A stretch of 64,000 bases of DNA from an uncultured Xanthomonas sp. (GTDB lineage Bacteria; Pseudomonadota; Gammaproteobacteria; Xanthomonadales; Xanthomonadaceae). The translations under genes were made by a program, and so were the position numbers. The notes under the pieces are model-generated. The model made no database searches, had not been told where the DNA came from, and saw nothing but the letters and a program-made list of their open reading frames with translations. Below are positions 18,161 to 25,938 of the stretch, one piece after another. Where the stretch lies: the NCBI GenBank assembly GCA_943912265.1, contig CALTTS010000002.1, positions 124,001 to 188,000 of the forward strand. Reading direction: 5' to 3'. Position 1 is the first letter of the stretch, and each line of letters starts with the position of its first letter.

Positions 18161-18328
18161 ATGCGATCCAACATCGTCGCCGCCATCATCCTGATCCTGG
18201 TCGGCCTGTTCCTGCTCGCCAGCAACCTCGGCTGGACCAACCTCAGCCTCGGCCGCCTCATCGCCACCTGGTGGCCGGCGATCCTCGTGGCCGTCGGCAT
18301 CGGCATGCTGTTCGGCCGCGGCAAGTAG
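18161..18328 (+). CDS. Small two-helix membrane protein, LiaI/LiaF-TM-like
   Basis: A 55-residue protein that is nearly all membrane: one helix (NIVAAIILILVGLFLLASNLGW) and a second (TWWPAILVAVGIGMLFGRG) joined by a short polar turn containing NLGWTNLSLGRL. This pattern (LxLxGLxLLxxNLG followed by WWPxLLxxxG) is that of the LiaI-LiaF-like transmembrane domain (DUF5668-type). Function is unknown. It begins 28 bases after the HIT gene and ends in front of a hairpin shared with dcd. Confidence 0.72.
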   Translation: MRSNIVAAIILILVGLFLLASNLGWTNLSLGRLIATWWPAILVAVGIGMLFGRGK

Positions 18329-18338
18329 CACTGCGCAA

Positions 18339-18362
18339 GAAGCCCGCGTCGCCGCGGGCTTC
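18339..18362. terminator. Hairpin between the small membrane protein gene and dcd
   Basis: GAAGCCCGCG (18339-18348) and CGCGGGCTTC (18353-18362) form a perfect 10-bp stem with a TCGC loop. It lies between convergent genes and could end both transcripts. T-runs on both sides are poor. Confidence 0.55.
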
Positions 18363-18392
18363 TCCGGTATTGCGGCCAACGTGCCGCCCTGC

Positions 18393-18980
18393 TCAGGTGC
18401 GCGGCAGGGTCACGCCGCGCTGCCCCTGGTACTTGCCGCCGCGGTCGCGGTACGAGGTCTCGCACACGTCGTCGTCGTCGGCCTTGTAGAACAGCATCTG
18501 CGCCACGCCCTCGTTGGCGTAGATGCGCGCCGGCAGCGGCGTGGTGTTGGAGAACTCCAGGGTCACGTGGCCTTCCCACTCCGGCTCCAGCGGGGTGACG
18601 TTGACGATGATGCCGCAGCGCGCGTAGGTGCTCTTGCCCAGGCACACCACCAGCACGTCGCGCGGGATGCGGAAATACTCCACCGTGCGCGCCAGCGCGA
18701 AGCTGTTGGGCGGGATGATGCACTCCTCGCCCACCACGTCCACGAAGCTCTTCGGGTCGAAGCTCTTCGGGTCGACGATGGTGGAATTGATGTTGGTGAA
18801 CACCTTGAACTCGCTGGCGCAGCGCACGTCGTAGCCGTAGCTGGACGTGCCGTAGCTGACGATGCGCTGGCCGGTCACCCCGCCCTTGTCGGCGAACTTC
18901 ACCTGGCCCGGCTCGTAGGGCTCGATCATGCCGTGCTGCTCGGCCATGCGGCGGATCCAGCGGTCGCTCCTGATGCTCAT
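18393..18980 (-). CDS. dcd: dCTP deaminase
   Basis: Dcd converts dCTP to dUTP, feeding dTMP synthesis. The 195-residue trimeric enzyme shows the family segments TGQRIVSYGTSSYGYDVRC, IIPPNSFALARTVEYFRIP (the catalytic Glu lies in RTVEY), GKSTYARCGIIVNVTPLEPEWEG and the C-terminal flap KYQGQRGVTLPRT. The start MSIRSDRWIRRMAE at 18980 is standard. It is downstream of mrp on the same strand with a 165-base gap, in which I see only a -10-like TATCAT. Confidence 0.96.
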   Translation of the reverse strand: MSIRSDRWIRRMAEQHGMIEPYEPGQVKFADKGGVTGQRIVSYGTSSYGYDVRCASEFKVFTNINSTIVDPKSFDPKSFVDVVGEECIIPPNSFALARTVEYFRIPRDVLVVCLGKSTYARCGIIVNVTPLEPEWEGHVTLEFSNTTPLPARIYANEGVAQMLFYKADDDDVCETSYRDRGGKYQGQRGVTLPRT

Positions 18981-19145
18981 GCGGTGTCCCGATGTGTCTG
19001 CGGCGCCCGGCGCGGGCGGGTTGGCCGGCGATGATAGCCGACGCGGGCCCGGCAGACCTTGCCGTACCGCGCGCCCGCAGTACGCCGCGGGGCCAGACCA
19101 GGCCACCGGCTGCACCAGCAGCAGCGGCCAGGCATCCCGACGCGC

Positions 19146-20003
19146 TCAATCCAGCGTGGTGGCGACCGGGATGGAAGCGCGCGGGCGCTTGCCGAGTTCC
19201 TCGATCAGCCGCGACGCCGCCGCCCGGTAGGCCAGCGCCGCCGGCGAATCCGGCGCCGCCGCCACGACCGGCACGCCGGCGTCGCCCTGCTCGCGGATGC
19301 CGATGTCCAGCGGCAGCGAACCCAGCAGCGGCACACCGTACTGCGCGGCCATGCGCTGGCCGCCCCCTTCGCCGAACAGGTGCTCGGCATGCCCGCAGTG
19401 CGAGCACACGTGCACGGCCATGTTCTCGATGATGCCGAGCACGGGCACCTGCACCTTCTCGAACATCTTCAGCGCCTTGCGCGCGTCGAGCGTGGCGATC
19501 TCCTGCGGCGTGGTGACGATCACCGCACCGGCCACCGGAATCTTCTGCGCCATGGTCAGCTGGATGTCGCCCGTGCCCGGCGGAAGGTCGACGAACAGAT
19601 AGTCCAGATCGCCCCACAGCGTGTCGTTCAGCAATTGCATCAACGCCGAGGTGGCCATCGGCCCGCGCCAGATCATCGGCGCGTCCTGATCGACCAGCAG
19701 GCCGATCGACATCGCCTCGATGCCGAATGCCCGCATCGGCTCGATGGACTTGTTGTCCGGACTGTCCGGCCGCCCGGACAAGCCGAGCATCGCCGGCACG
19801 CTGGGGCCGTAGATGTCCGCATCCAGCACGCCCACCCGCGCGCCGCTGGCCGCGACGGCAAGCGCCAGGTTCACCGCCGTGGTCGACTTGCCCACCCCGC
19901 CCTTGCCCGAACCCACGGCAATGACATTGCGCACTCGGGGCAAGGGAGACAGGCCGGGCTGGACGGCGTGGGCGGCAATGCGCGCGGGGAAAGACATCGA
20001 CAT
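19146..20003 (-). CDS. apbC: Iron-sulfur cluster carrier protein Mrp/ApbC
   Basis: A 285-residue P-loop ATPase that carries and transfers Fe-S clusters. It has the deviant Walker A GSGKGGVGKSTTAVNLALA (about residue 34), the switch DADIYGPS, the Walker B VDLPPGTGDIQLT and the cluster-ligand CxxC in VCSHCGH. The N-terminal DUF59 domain seen in some Mrp proteins is absent, as in short ApbC forms. Start 20003 (MSMSFPAR) is preferred over an upstream GTG at 20045. In E. coli this gene is the divergent neighbour of metG; here the two are separated by 5.9 kb. Confidence 0.93.
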   Translation of the reverse strand: MSMSFPARIAAHAVQPGLSPLPRVRNVIAVGSGKGGVGKSTTAVNLALAVAASGARVGVLDADIYGPSVPAMLGLSGRPDSPDNKSIEPMRAFGIEAMSIGLLVDQDAPMIWRGPMATSALMQLLNDTLWGDLDYLFVDLPPGTGDIQLTMAQKIPVAGAVIVTTPQEIATLDARKALKMFEKVQVPVLGIIENMAVHVCSHCGHAEHLFGEGGGQRMAAQYGVPLLGSLPLDIGIREQGDAGVPVVAAAPDSPAALAYRAAASRLIEELGKRPRASIPVATTLD

Positions 20004-20171
20004 GGCGAAAGTTTGGCATGCAAGTGCCGCGCGGGTCCAAACCACTGCAGGACGAATGACATGTTGCGGAATATGCCACCACTGACTAACTTCGCATTAC
20101 GGTTCACGGAGTGGTCAGGTTGAAGAACCTTCCGTTGCCTTCGCCCATATGGACATACACCGAGGACATCA

Positions 20172-22202
20172 ATGAGATCCATCCTTCGCCACGCCACCTT
20201 GGCCAGCGCCCTGCTTCTGGCTGCCCATGCCCGTGCAGTGGATACCCCCAAGCCCATCTCGATCGAAGACCTGGCCCGCACGCCGGCAGTCCAGTCCCTG
20301 TCGATGAGTCCGGATGGCAAGCACTTGGTCGGGCTGATCCCATCGCCCAAGGATCCCGACGAAACCGCACTTGCCACGTGGGATGTCGACAATCTTTCCA
20401 AGGGACCGACCGTCGTCACCCCCTCCGGCGACAAGATGAAGTTCATCGCGGCCACTTCGTTGAAAGCCGACAAACTGCTGGCGATCACCCGCCAGGAATG
20501 GACCGGACACATCGGTGGCTGCGGTCTTGAAGGCAGCACATCCGGCGCCACTCGCACCTTCGTGACAAAAACCTACCTGGCCGGAGACGACCAGAAAAAC
20601 TTCGAGGAAGCCTTCGCCAGTAACGCACGCAAGGTCGGCATCAGCGCGGATACCGAGCTTTGCCTCGAACTTGGAGGCAGTGCCGCGTTGGTCGACATGC
20701 TGCCATTGGACCCGGACAAGGTCATCATCCAGCAAGTCAGCGAAGTCAGCCTGTCTTCCAGCTATTACCTGTATGACCTCAAGACCGGACAGACCGAACT
20801 CCTGTTCCGAGGCAACCCCCGCTCCACGCCGAGCCTGTTCGATTCGCGTACGGGCAAGGTACTGGCCAAACAGCAACTTGAGCCCAGCAACGGCGATTAC
20901 GAGGTGCAGATACTGCTGCTCGACCCGTCTTCGGGCCAGTTCAGCGTCCATGCCCCGCTCAGCACCAAGGTCAGTGACCGTTATTCCGTCAGCGTCGTGG
21001 GCAGGGATGATGCCACCGGCAAGTATTACGTGCTCACCGACCAGTTTTCCGACAAGGTTCAGGCCCGGCTCTACGATCCGGCCCAGCGCAAATACGACCC
21101 GGAGCCACTGGTAGCCGACAACAATTATTCGATTGGAGGGCTGGTCTTCGGCAAGCAGCCGAGCAACTTCAACAAGATCGTCGGCTTCGTCGTGGATGGC
21201 CCGTACGCACAGACCATCTATGTGGACCCGACGCTGAAGTCCATCCAAGACGGCCTGAAACAGGCATTTCCCGGGCAGATCGTCTCCCTCGGCACCTATA
21301 CGGATGACTTCTCCAAGGTGTTCTTCAGCGTACAGAGCGCCGAACAGCCACCGGCTTACTACCTCTTGACCGACAGGAAGAACGTGACCCCTGTGGGCAG
21401 CAGCCGCCCGTGGATCGGCAAAGGCCGTACAGGCGAGGAGCGCTGGGTTACCTACACCGCCCGCGATGGCCGCAAGATTCCGGCCATCCTCGATCTGCCC
21501 GCCAATTGGAAACAGGGCGATACGCCTGCCCCTGCCATCGTCAATCCTCACGGTGGCCCTTGGGCACGTGACTATACGGGTTGGGACCAGTCCGGCTGGG
21601 TGCCGTTCCTGACCTCGCGTGGTTACGCGGTCCTGCGCCCGCAATACCGCGGCTCCGAGGGATTGGGGCGCGACCTTTGGATCGCCGGCGATCGCGAGTG
21701 GGGACAGAAGATGTCCGACGACAATGATGACGGCGCCGCTTGGCTGGTCTCCGAAGGCATCGCCGCGAAGGACCGGATAGCCATCTTTGGCTACTCCTAC
21801 GGCGGCTTCGCCGCGGCGGCGGCCACCGTACGCAAACCGTCGCCCTACCAGTGCGCGATCGCCGGCGCTCCGGTCACCAACCTTGGCCGACTCGGCACTT
21901 CATGGAGCGACAATCGCCTGCAACGCATCCTGCAAGGGCAGACGGTCACCGGCATGGACCCCATGAAGAACACCGCCAACGCCACCTTGCCGGTACTGCT
22001 GTTCGTAGGCGACCGCGACGTGCGCACGCCGTCGTTCCATGCCAAGGATTTCTACGAAGCGGTCAAGGGTACGGTCCCAGCCAAATTTGCCCTCATACCG
22101 GACCAGCAGCACAGCTTGCCGTGGTACCCGCGGCAGCAGCGGCAGACTCTCGGCCTGATCGAAGACTTCCTCAAGAATGACTGCGGCCCCGGCGGACTCT
22201 GA
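20172..22202 (+). CDS. Secreted S9-family prolyl-oligopeptidase-like peptidase
   Basis: A 676-residue exported serine peptidase. A signal peptide (LRHATLASALLLAAHARA) is followed by a seven-bladed-propeller-type region with repeats, then an alpha/beta-hydrolase domain from about residue 430. The predicted triad is Ser542 (GYSYGG), Asp616 (GDRDVRTPS) and His647 (DQQHS). The segment NPHGGPWARD is also characteristic. It should cut oligopeptides in the periplasm or outside. It is followed by a terminator and a TonB-dependent receptor, suggesting shared use of peptides. Codon usage is less GC-rich than in neighbouring genes. Confidence 0.88.
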   Translation: MRSILRHATLASALLLAAHARAVDTPKPISIEDLARTPAVQSLSMSPDGKHLVGLIPSPKDPDETALATWDVDNLSKGPTVVTPSGDKMKFIAATSLKADKLLAITRQEWTGHIGGCGLEGSTSGATRTFVTKTYLAGDDQKNFEEAFASNARKVGISADTELCLELGGSAALVDMLPLDPDKVIIQQVSEVSLSSSYYLYDLKTGQTELLFRGNPRSTPSLFDSRTGKVLAKQQLEPSNGDYEVQILLLDPSSGQFSVHAPLSTKVSDRYSVSVVGRDDATGKYYVLTDQFSDKVQARLYDPAQRKYDPEPLVADNNYSIGGLVFGKQPSNFNKIVGFVVDGPYAQTIYVDPTLKSIQDGLKQAFPGQIVSLGTYTDDFSKVFFSVQSAEQPPAYYLLTDRKNVTPVGSSRPWIGKGRTGEERWVTYTARDGRKIPAILDLPANWKQGDTPAPAIVNPHGGPWARDYTGWDQSGWVPFLTSRGYAVLRPQYRGSEGLGRDLWIAGDREWGQKMSDDNDDGAAWLVSEGIAAKDRIAIFGYSYGGFAAAAATVRKPSPYQCAIAGAPVTNLGRLGTSWSDNRLQRILQGQTVTGMDPMKNTANATLPVLLFVGDRDVRTPSFHAKDFYEAVKGTVPAKFALIPDQQHSLPWYPRQQRQTLGLIEDFLKNDCGPGGL

Positions 22203-22227
22203 AGTCTCTCCAGGTTGGCATCACCCC

Positions 22228-22257
22228 AAGGGCTGCCACAGCGATGTGACAGCCCTT
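22228..22257 (+). terminator. Terminator after the S9 peptidase
   Basis: AAGGGCTGCCACA (22228-22240) pairs with TGTGACAGCCCTT (22245-22257) with one mismatch and a GCGA loop, followed by GTCTTTTC. It separates the peptidase and receptor transcripts. Confidence 0.75.
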
Positions 22258-22276
22258 GTCTTTTCATGTGCGATTG

Positions 22277-22305
22277 TTGCATCCGTTGCCAACGATCGGT
22301 ACATT
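22277..22305 (+). promoter_or_regulatory. Possible promoter of the TonB-dependent receptor
   Basis: TTGCAT (22277-22282) and TACATT (22300-22305) are 17 bases apart. Both match consensus only partly. A small stem AACCGG/CCGGTT (22311-22331) sits in the predicted leader, and GGGGAGAG precedes the ATG at 22367. Confidence 0.35.
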
Positions 22306-22366
22306 CACTTAACCGGCCCATAACACCGGTTTCACTTTTTGTCCGCATTTCGGGGAGAGAAGCACC

Positions 22367-25255
22367 ATGATCAAGTCAGTTTCCCACGGGCTGCAGCGCC
22401 TGCCGCTGACAATCGCCGTGATTGCCGCTCTGCAGGCAGCTCCGGCGTTTGCCCAGGAACCCGCACCCGCCGACCAGTCGGAAACGCAGGCCCAGACTGC
22501 GGCTGATACCGATTCGAAGAAGGCCACCAAGGATCTCGACACCGTCGTCGTGACCGGCTCGCTGCTGAAGCGTCCGGAATACGAAACCACCTCGCCGGTG
22601 CAAGTGATCTCGATCGACAAGAGCCTGTCCGCAGGCAAGTTCGACACCGCAGACTTCCTTCAGACTTCCACCGTTGCTGCCAGCTCCACGCAGATCAACA
22701 ACCAGTTCGGCGGCTTCGTGGTCGAGGGTGGTACGGGCGTGCAGACCGTTTCGCTGCGCGGCCTCGGCGCCAACCGCACGTTGGTGCTGTTGGACGGCCA
22801 GCGCCCGGGTCCGGCCGGTACCCGCGGCCAGGTTGGCGCGTTCGACCTGAACGTGATCCCGCGCGTGATCCTGCAACGCATTGAAGTGGTGAAGGACGGC
22901 TCCTCTTCCATCTACGGCTCCGACGCATTGGCCGGCGTGGTCAACCTGATTACCCGCAAGAGCATCGACAAGCCGATCATGGATTTCTCCATGAGCGTGC
23001 CGCAGCATGGCGGCGGTGAGCAGTTCTCGGCCTCGTTCGCCACGGGCTGGAACTTCAACAACGGCAGCATCACTGCCGCAGCCCAAGTCGACCGCCTGAA
23101 TGCCCTCACCTTGGGCGACCGCGACTTTCTGAACTGCGCTCAGGACATCGCCTACGGCAAGGACGGGCAGCGCATCGACCGCGCCGACCACTCGATCATC
23201 GGCAATACCGATCTAGGTGGTTGCAGCACCGGCAACTTGTATGCCAACACCATCATCGATTACCGCAAGTCTTCGGTGCGCTACGTCCCGTCGGCAGACG
23301 GCAGCACGGTCGGGCCGTTCCCGGGTTACCACCCGCGTCCGAACCCGACCAAGACCTACGCGAATTCGCCCCAAGCCTATTACGAGGACGTGCTGAACTA
23401 TCGTTTCATGGATAGTTCCGAGGTCATCAACAAGCGCGACCGCGCCACTCTGTACGGTGCCAGCGACTTCGGCTTCGACAGCTTCAACTGGAAGACCCAG
23501 TGGCTGTACAACCGACGCGAGAGCAAGGCGCACTCGTACCGCCAGTTCTTCCCGGTGGTCTACAACGAAGACGACGGCCGCTACTACCAGCCGATCATGC
23601 CGTTCCCGAGCGACCAGAAAGTCACCGTCGATTACTTCTATGGCACCACCAAATTCGATGGCCTGTTCAAGTCCACCGACAGCTGGGGCTGGGAAATCAA
23701 TGCCGGCTACTCCCGCTCCGACGGCGACTACGAGAACTTGGCAATCGACACCGCCAAGACCGGCGACCTGACCCGTGTCGACGGCGACATGCCGGTCAAC
23801 TACTTCGACCCGGGCTTCCTCAACGGCGACCGGATGAACGAGCTGGTCAATGCCATCGGCGTACGGACCAAGGGCAACACGGTGTATGAGCAGGCTTCCG
23901 TCAATGGCGTCCTAACCGGCAATCTGTTTGCGCTTCCCGCCGGTGACGTTGCGGCCGCCTTTGGTGTCGAATACCGCCATTACAGCATCGACGACAATCC
24001 CGACGACCTGTCCAAGAGCGGCAATGTCTGGGGCTCCAGCTCCGCCCAGGTCACCAAGGGCAGCGATAACGTCCGCGAAGCCTTCGCCGAGTTCGATATC
24101 CCGCTGCTGAAGGGCAAGCCCGGCTTCGAATCGCTGTCGCTCAACCTGTCTGGCCGCGAGTTCAAGTACAACACCGTGGAAGACTCGGACAATGTCTGGA
24201 AGGCCGGCCTGAACTGGCAGATCATCCCGTCCCTGCGCGTGCGCGGCAGCATCGGCACTTCTTATCGAGCACCAGGCCTGTACGAGCTGTATCTCGGCAA
24301 TCAGACCGGTTACAAGACCCAGATCAACATCGACCCGTGCATCCAGTGGGGTGACAGCACAAACACCAACCTGCAGACCAACTGCGCCGCCGCCGGCATC
24401 CCCGCCGACTACGCCGGTGCAGGCAGCTCCGCCACGATCTATTCCGGCGGCGGCAAGGGCGTGTTGACGCCGGAAACCTCCAAGGCCAAGACCTTGGGCG
24501 TGGTGTGGACCCCCGAGTTCGCCAACCTGAGCGTGGCGCTGGACTACTTCGACTACAAAGTGAAGGGCGAGATCTCGCAACTCGACGAGTACGACATCGT
24601 CGGCGGCTGCTATGGCTCGAAGGTCTACCCGAACGCGTTCTGCGACCAACTGGTCCGCAACAGCCCGACCGACCCGGCCGCGCCGAACGCGATCACCACG
24701 ATCTACAACAAGTACATCAACATCAATCAGGAGCGCACCCGCGGTTACGACCTGCAGCTGAACTACGACAACGACTTCTCGTTCGGCAAGTTGTCGCTGG
24801 AAGCCCAGGTGACCTACACCATCGAGGACACCACCCGTCTGTTCAGCACAGCCGAAGCCAGCGGCTTCACAAGCGACAATCAGGTCGGCTATATCGGCCG
24901 CCCGAAGACGGTGGGCGCGTTTGCCGCCGATCTGAAGCGTGGTGACTGGACCTACAGCTGGAACACCACCTACGTCAGTTCAACCGAAAACGATGTGCCC
25001 CGGGTTTATACCTACTCGGGTTACGCTGGCGCCACGCGCGACATCAAGGCGGGCTGGCAGTTCCTGCACAACGCCTCGATCTCCTATCAGCCTGACGACT
25101 GGGGCATCATGTTCGGCGTGCGCAACCTGTTCGACAAGGAGCCCGACACCATCTCCAACGGCGCCGGCACGCGTTACGGCAACATCCCGTTGTATGCCTC
25201 GCAGTACGACTGGTATGGCCGCACGTTCTTCGTGCGTGTTCAGTACAAGTTCTGA
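22367..25255 (+). CDS. TonB-dependent outer-membrane receptor
   Basis: A 962-residue outer-membrane transporter. The signal peptide ends at AFA (residue 29). A TonB-box-like LDTVVVTGSLLKR follows near residue 58, then the plug domain (SPVQVISIDKS, VSLRGLGANRTLVLLDGQRP, RIEVVKDGSSSIYGSDALAGVVNLITRK). The rest is the 22-strand barrel, ending in aromatic RTFFVRVQYKF as required for BAM recognition. The plug style with GLGANRTLVLLDG is common among receptors paired with peptidases in xanthomonads. Substrate is unknown; peptides are suggested by the S9 neighbour. There is no N-terminal signalling domain or anti-sigma partner. Confidence 0.93.
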   Translation: MIKSVSHGLQRLPLTIAVIAALQAAPAFAQEPAPADQSETQAQTAADTDSKKATKDLDTVVVTGSLLKRPEYETTSPVQVISIDKSLSAGKFDTADFLQTSTVAASSTQINNQFGGFVVEGGTGVQTVSLRGLGANRTLVLLDGQRPGPAGTRGQVGAFDLNVIPRVILQRIEVVKDGSSSIYGSDALAGVVNLITRKSIDKPIMDFSMSVPQHGGGEQFSASFATGWNFNNGSITAAAQVDRLNALTLGDRDFLNCAQDIAYGKDGQRIDRADHSIIGNTDLGGCSTGNLYANTIIDYRKSSVRYVPSADGSTVGPFPGYHPRPNPTKTYANSPQAYYEDVLNYRFMDSSEVINKRDRATLYGASDFGFDSFNWKTQWLYNRRESKAHSYRQFFPVVYNEDDGRYYQPIMPFPSDQKVTVDYFYGTTKFDGLFKSTDSWGWEINAGYSRSDGDYENLAIDTAKTGDLTRVDGDMPVNYFDPGFLNGDRMNELVNAIGVRTKGNTVYEQASVNGVLTGNLFALPAGDVAAAFGVEYRHYSIDDNPDDLSKSGNVWGSSSAQVTKGSDNVREAFAEFDIPLLKGKPGFESLSLNLSGREFKYNTVEDSDNVWKAGLNWQIIPSLRVRGSIGTSYRAPGLYELYLGNQTGYKTQINIDPCIQWGDSTNTNLQTNCAAAGIPADYAGAGSSATIYSGGGKGVLTPETSKAKTLGVVWTPEFANLSVALDYFDYKVKGEISQLDEYDIVGGCYGSKVYPNAFCDQLVRNSPTDPAAPNAITTIYNKYININQERTRGYDLQLNYDNDFSFGKLSLEAQVTYTIEDTTRLFSTAEASGFTSDNQVGYIGRPKTVGAFAADLKRGDWTYSWNTTYVSSTENDVPRVYTYSGYAGATRDIKAGWQFLHNASISYQPDDWGIMFGVRNLFDKEPDTISNGAGTRYGNIPLYASQYDWYGRTFFVRVQYKF

Positions 25256-25286
25256 TCGCGGCATCGCAATTCACTGCATCACCTTG

Positions 25287-25315
25287 GAGCCCGGCATCTG
25301 CCGGGCTCTTTTTTT
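25287..25315 (+). terminator. Strong intrinsic terminator after the TonB-dependent receptor
   Basis: GAGCCCGGCA (25287-25296) and TGCCGGGCTC (25299-25308) form a 10-bp GC-rich stem followed by seven Ts. This is the clearest Rho-independent terminator of the window. Confidence 0.93.
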
Positions 25316-25336
25316 CCGTACTGCCCCGGATGCTGG

Positions 25337-25342
25337 TATAAC
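25337..25342 (+). promoter_or_regulatory. Extended -10 element of the DUF2147 gene
   Basis: TATAAC at 25337-25342 is preceded by TG one base before (CTGGTATAAC), an extended -10 arrangement that can act without a good -35. The ATG is at 25389, giving a leader of about 40 nt with a strong Shine-Dalgarno stretch GGGAGGGG. Confidence 0.6.
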
Positions 25343-25388
25343 TCGGCCACCGCACACGGCGGGCACATCCACATCCCTGGGAGGGGAC

Positions 25389-25829
25389 ATGCGCACTATC
25401 TTCAAGACTTCGCTGCCGGCCCTGCCGTTGCTGATGCTGTGCGGCACCGCGCTGGCGGCCGATGCCACCGGCCGCTGGAAGACCATCGACGACGAGACCG
25501 GCAAGGTGAAATCCATCGTCGAGATCTACAAGACGCCCAACGGCACCCTGGCCGGCAAGGTGGACGAGATCCTGCAGTCCGACAAGGGCCCCAACCCGGT
25601 GTGCGACAAATGCTCGGGCAGCAACAAGGACAAGCCAATCAAGGGCATGGTGATCCTGTGGAATCTCAAGCAGGACGATGCCACGCACTGGTCCGGCGGC
25701 ACCGTGCTCGACCCGGCCAAGGGCAAGACCTACAAGTCCAAGATCGAGCTGCACGCCGACGGCAAGAAACTGGACATGTCCGGCTGCATCGCCTTCATCT
25801 GCCGCGCCCAGACCTGGGTGCGCGAATAA
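25389..25829 (+). CDS. DUF2147 secreted protein
   Basis: A 146-residue periplasmic protein. The signal peptide (LPALPLLMLCGTALA) is followed by the DUF2147 beta-barrel (GRWKTIDDETGKVKSIVEIYK, GKVDEIL, PIKGMVILWNL, GGTVLDPAKGKTYKSKIEL, LDMSGCIAFICRAQTW). The pattern of short antiparallel strands and the late CI-x3-C pair fit the family. Function is not established; such genes often accompany envelope or transport genes. It has its own promoter and lies between the receptor and metG. Confidence 0.88.
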   Translation: MRTIFKTSLPALPLLMLCGTALAADATGRWKTIDDETGKVKSIVEIYKTPNGTLAGKVDEILQSDKGPNPVCDKCSGSNKDKPIKGMVILWNLKQDDATHWSGGTVLDPAKGKTYKSKIELHADGKKLDMSGCIAFICRAQTWVRE

Positions 25830-25901
25830 GCGGACTCCGGCCTTCTCCCGCCTGCACGACGACGGCCCGGCCATGTGCCGGGTCGCTGCTTTGCGGCGTG
25901 C

Positions 25902-25907
25902 GATAAT
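25902..25907 (+). promoter_or_regulatory. -10-like GATAAT before metG
   Basis: GATAAT (5 of 6 to consensus) lies 31 bases before the metG ATG at 25939. No clear -35 is placed 17 bases upstream. Confidence 0.4.
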
Positions 25908-25938
25908 CGGCGATCCACCGCGATCACGCCGCACGCCC

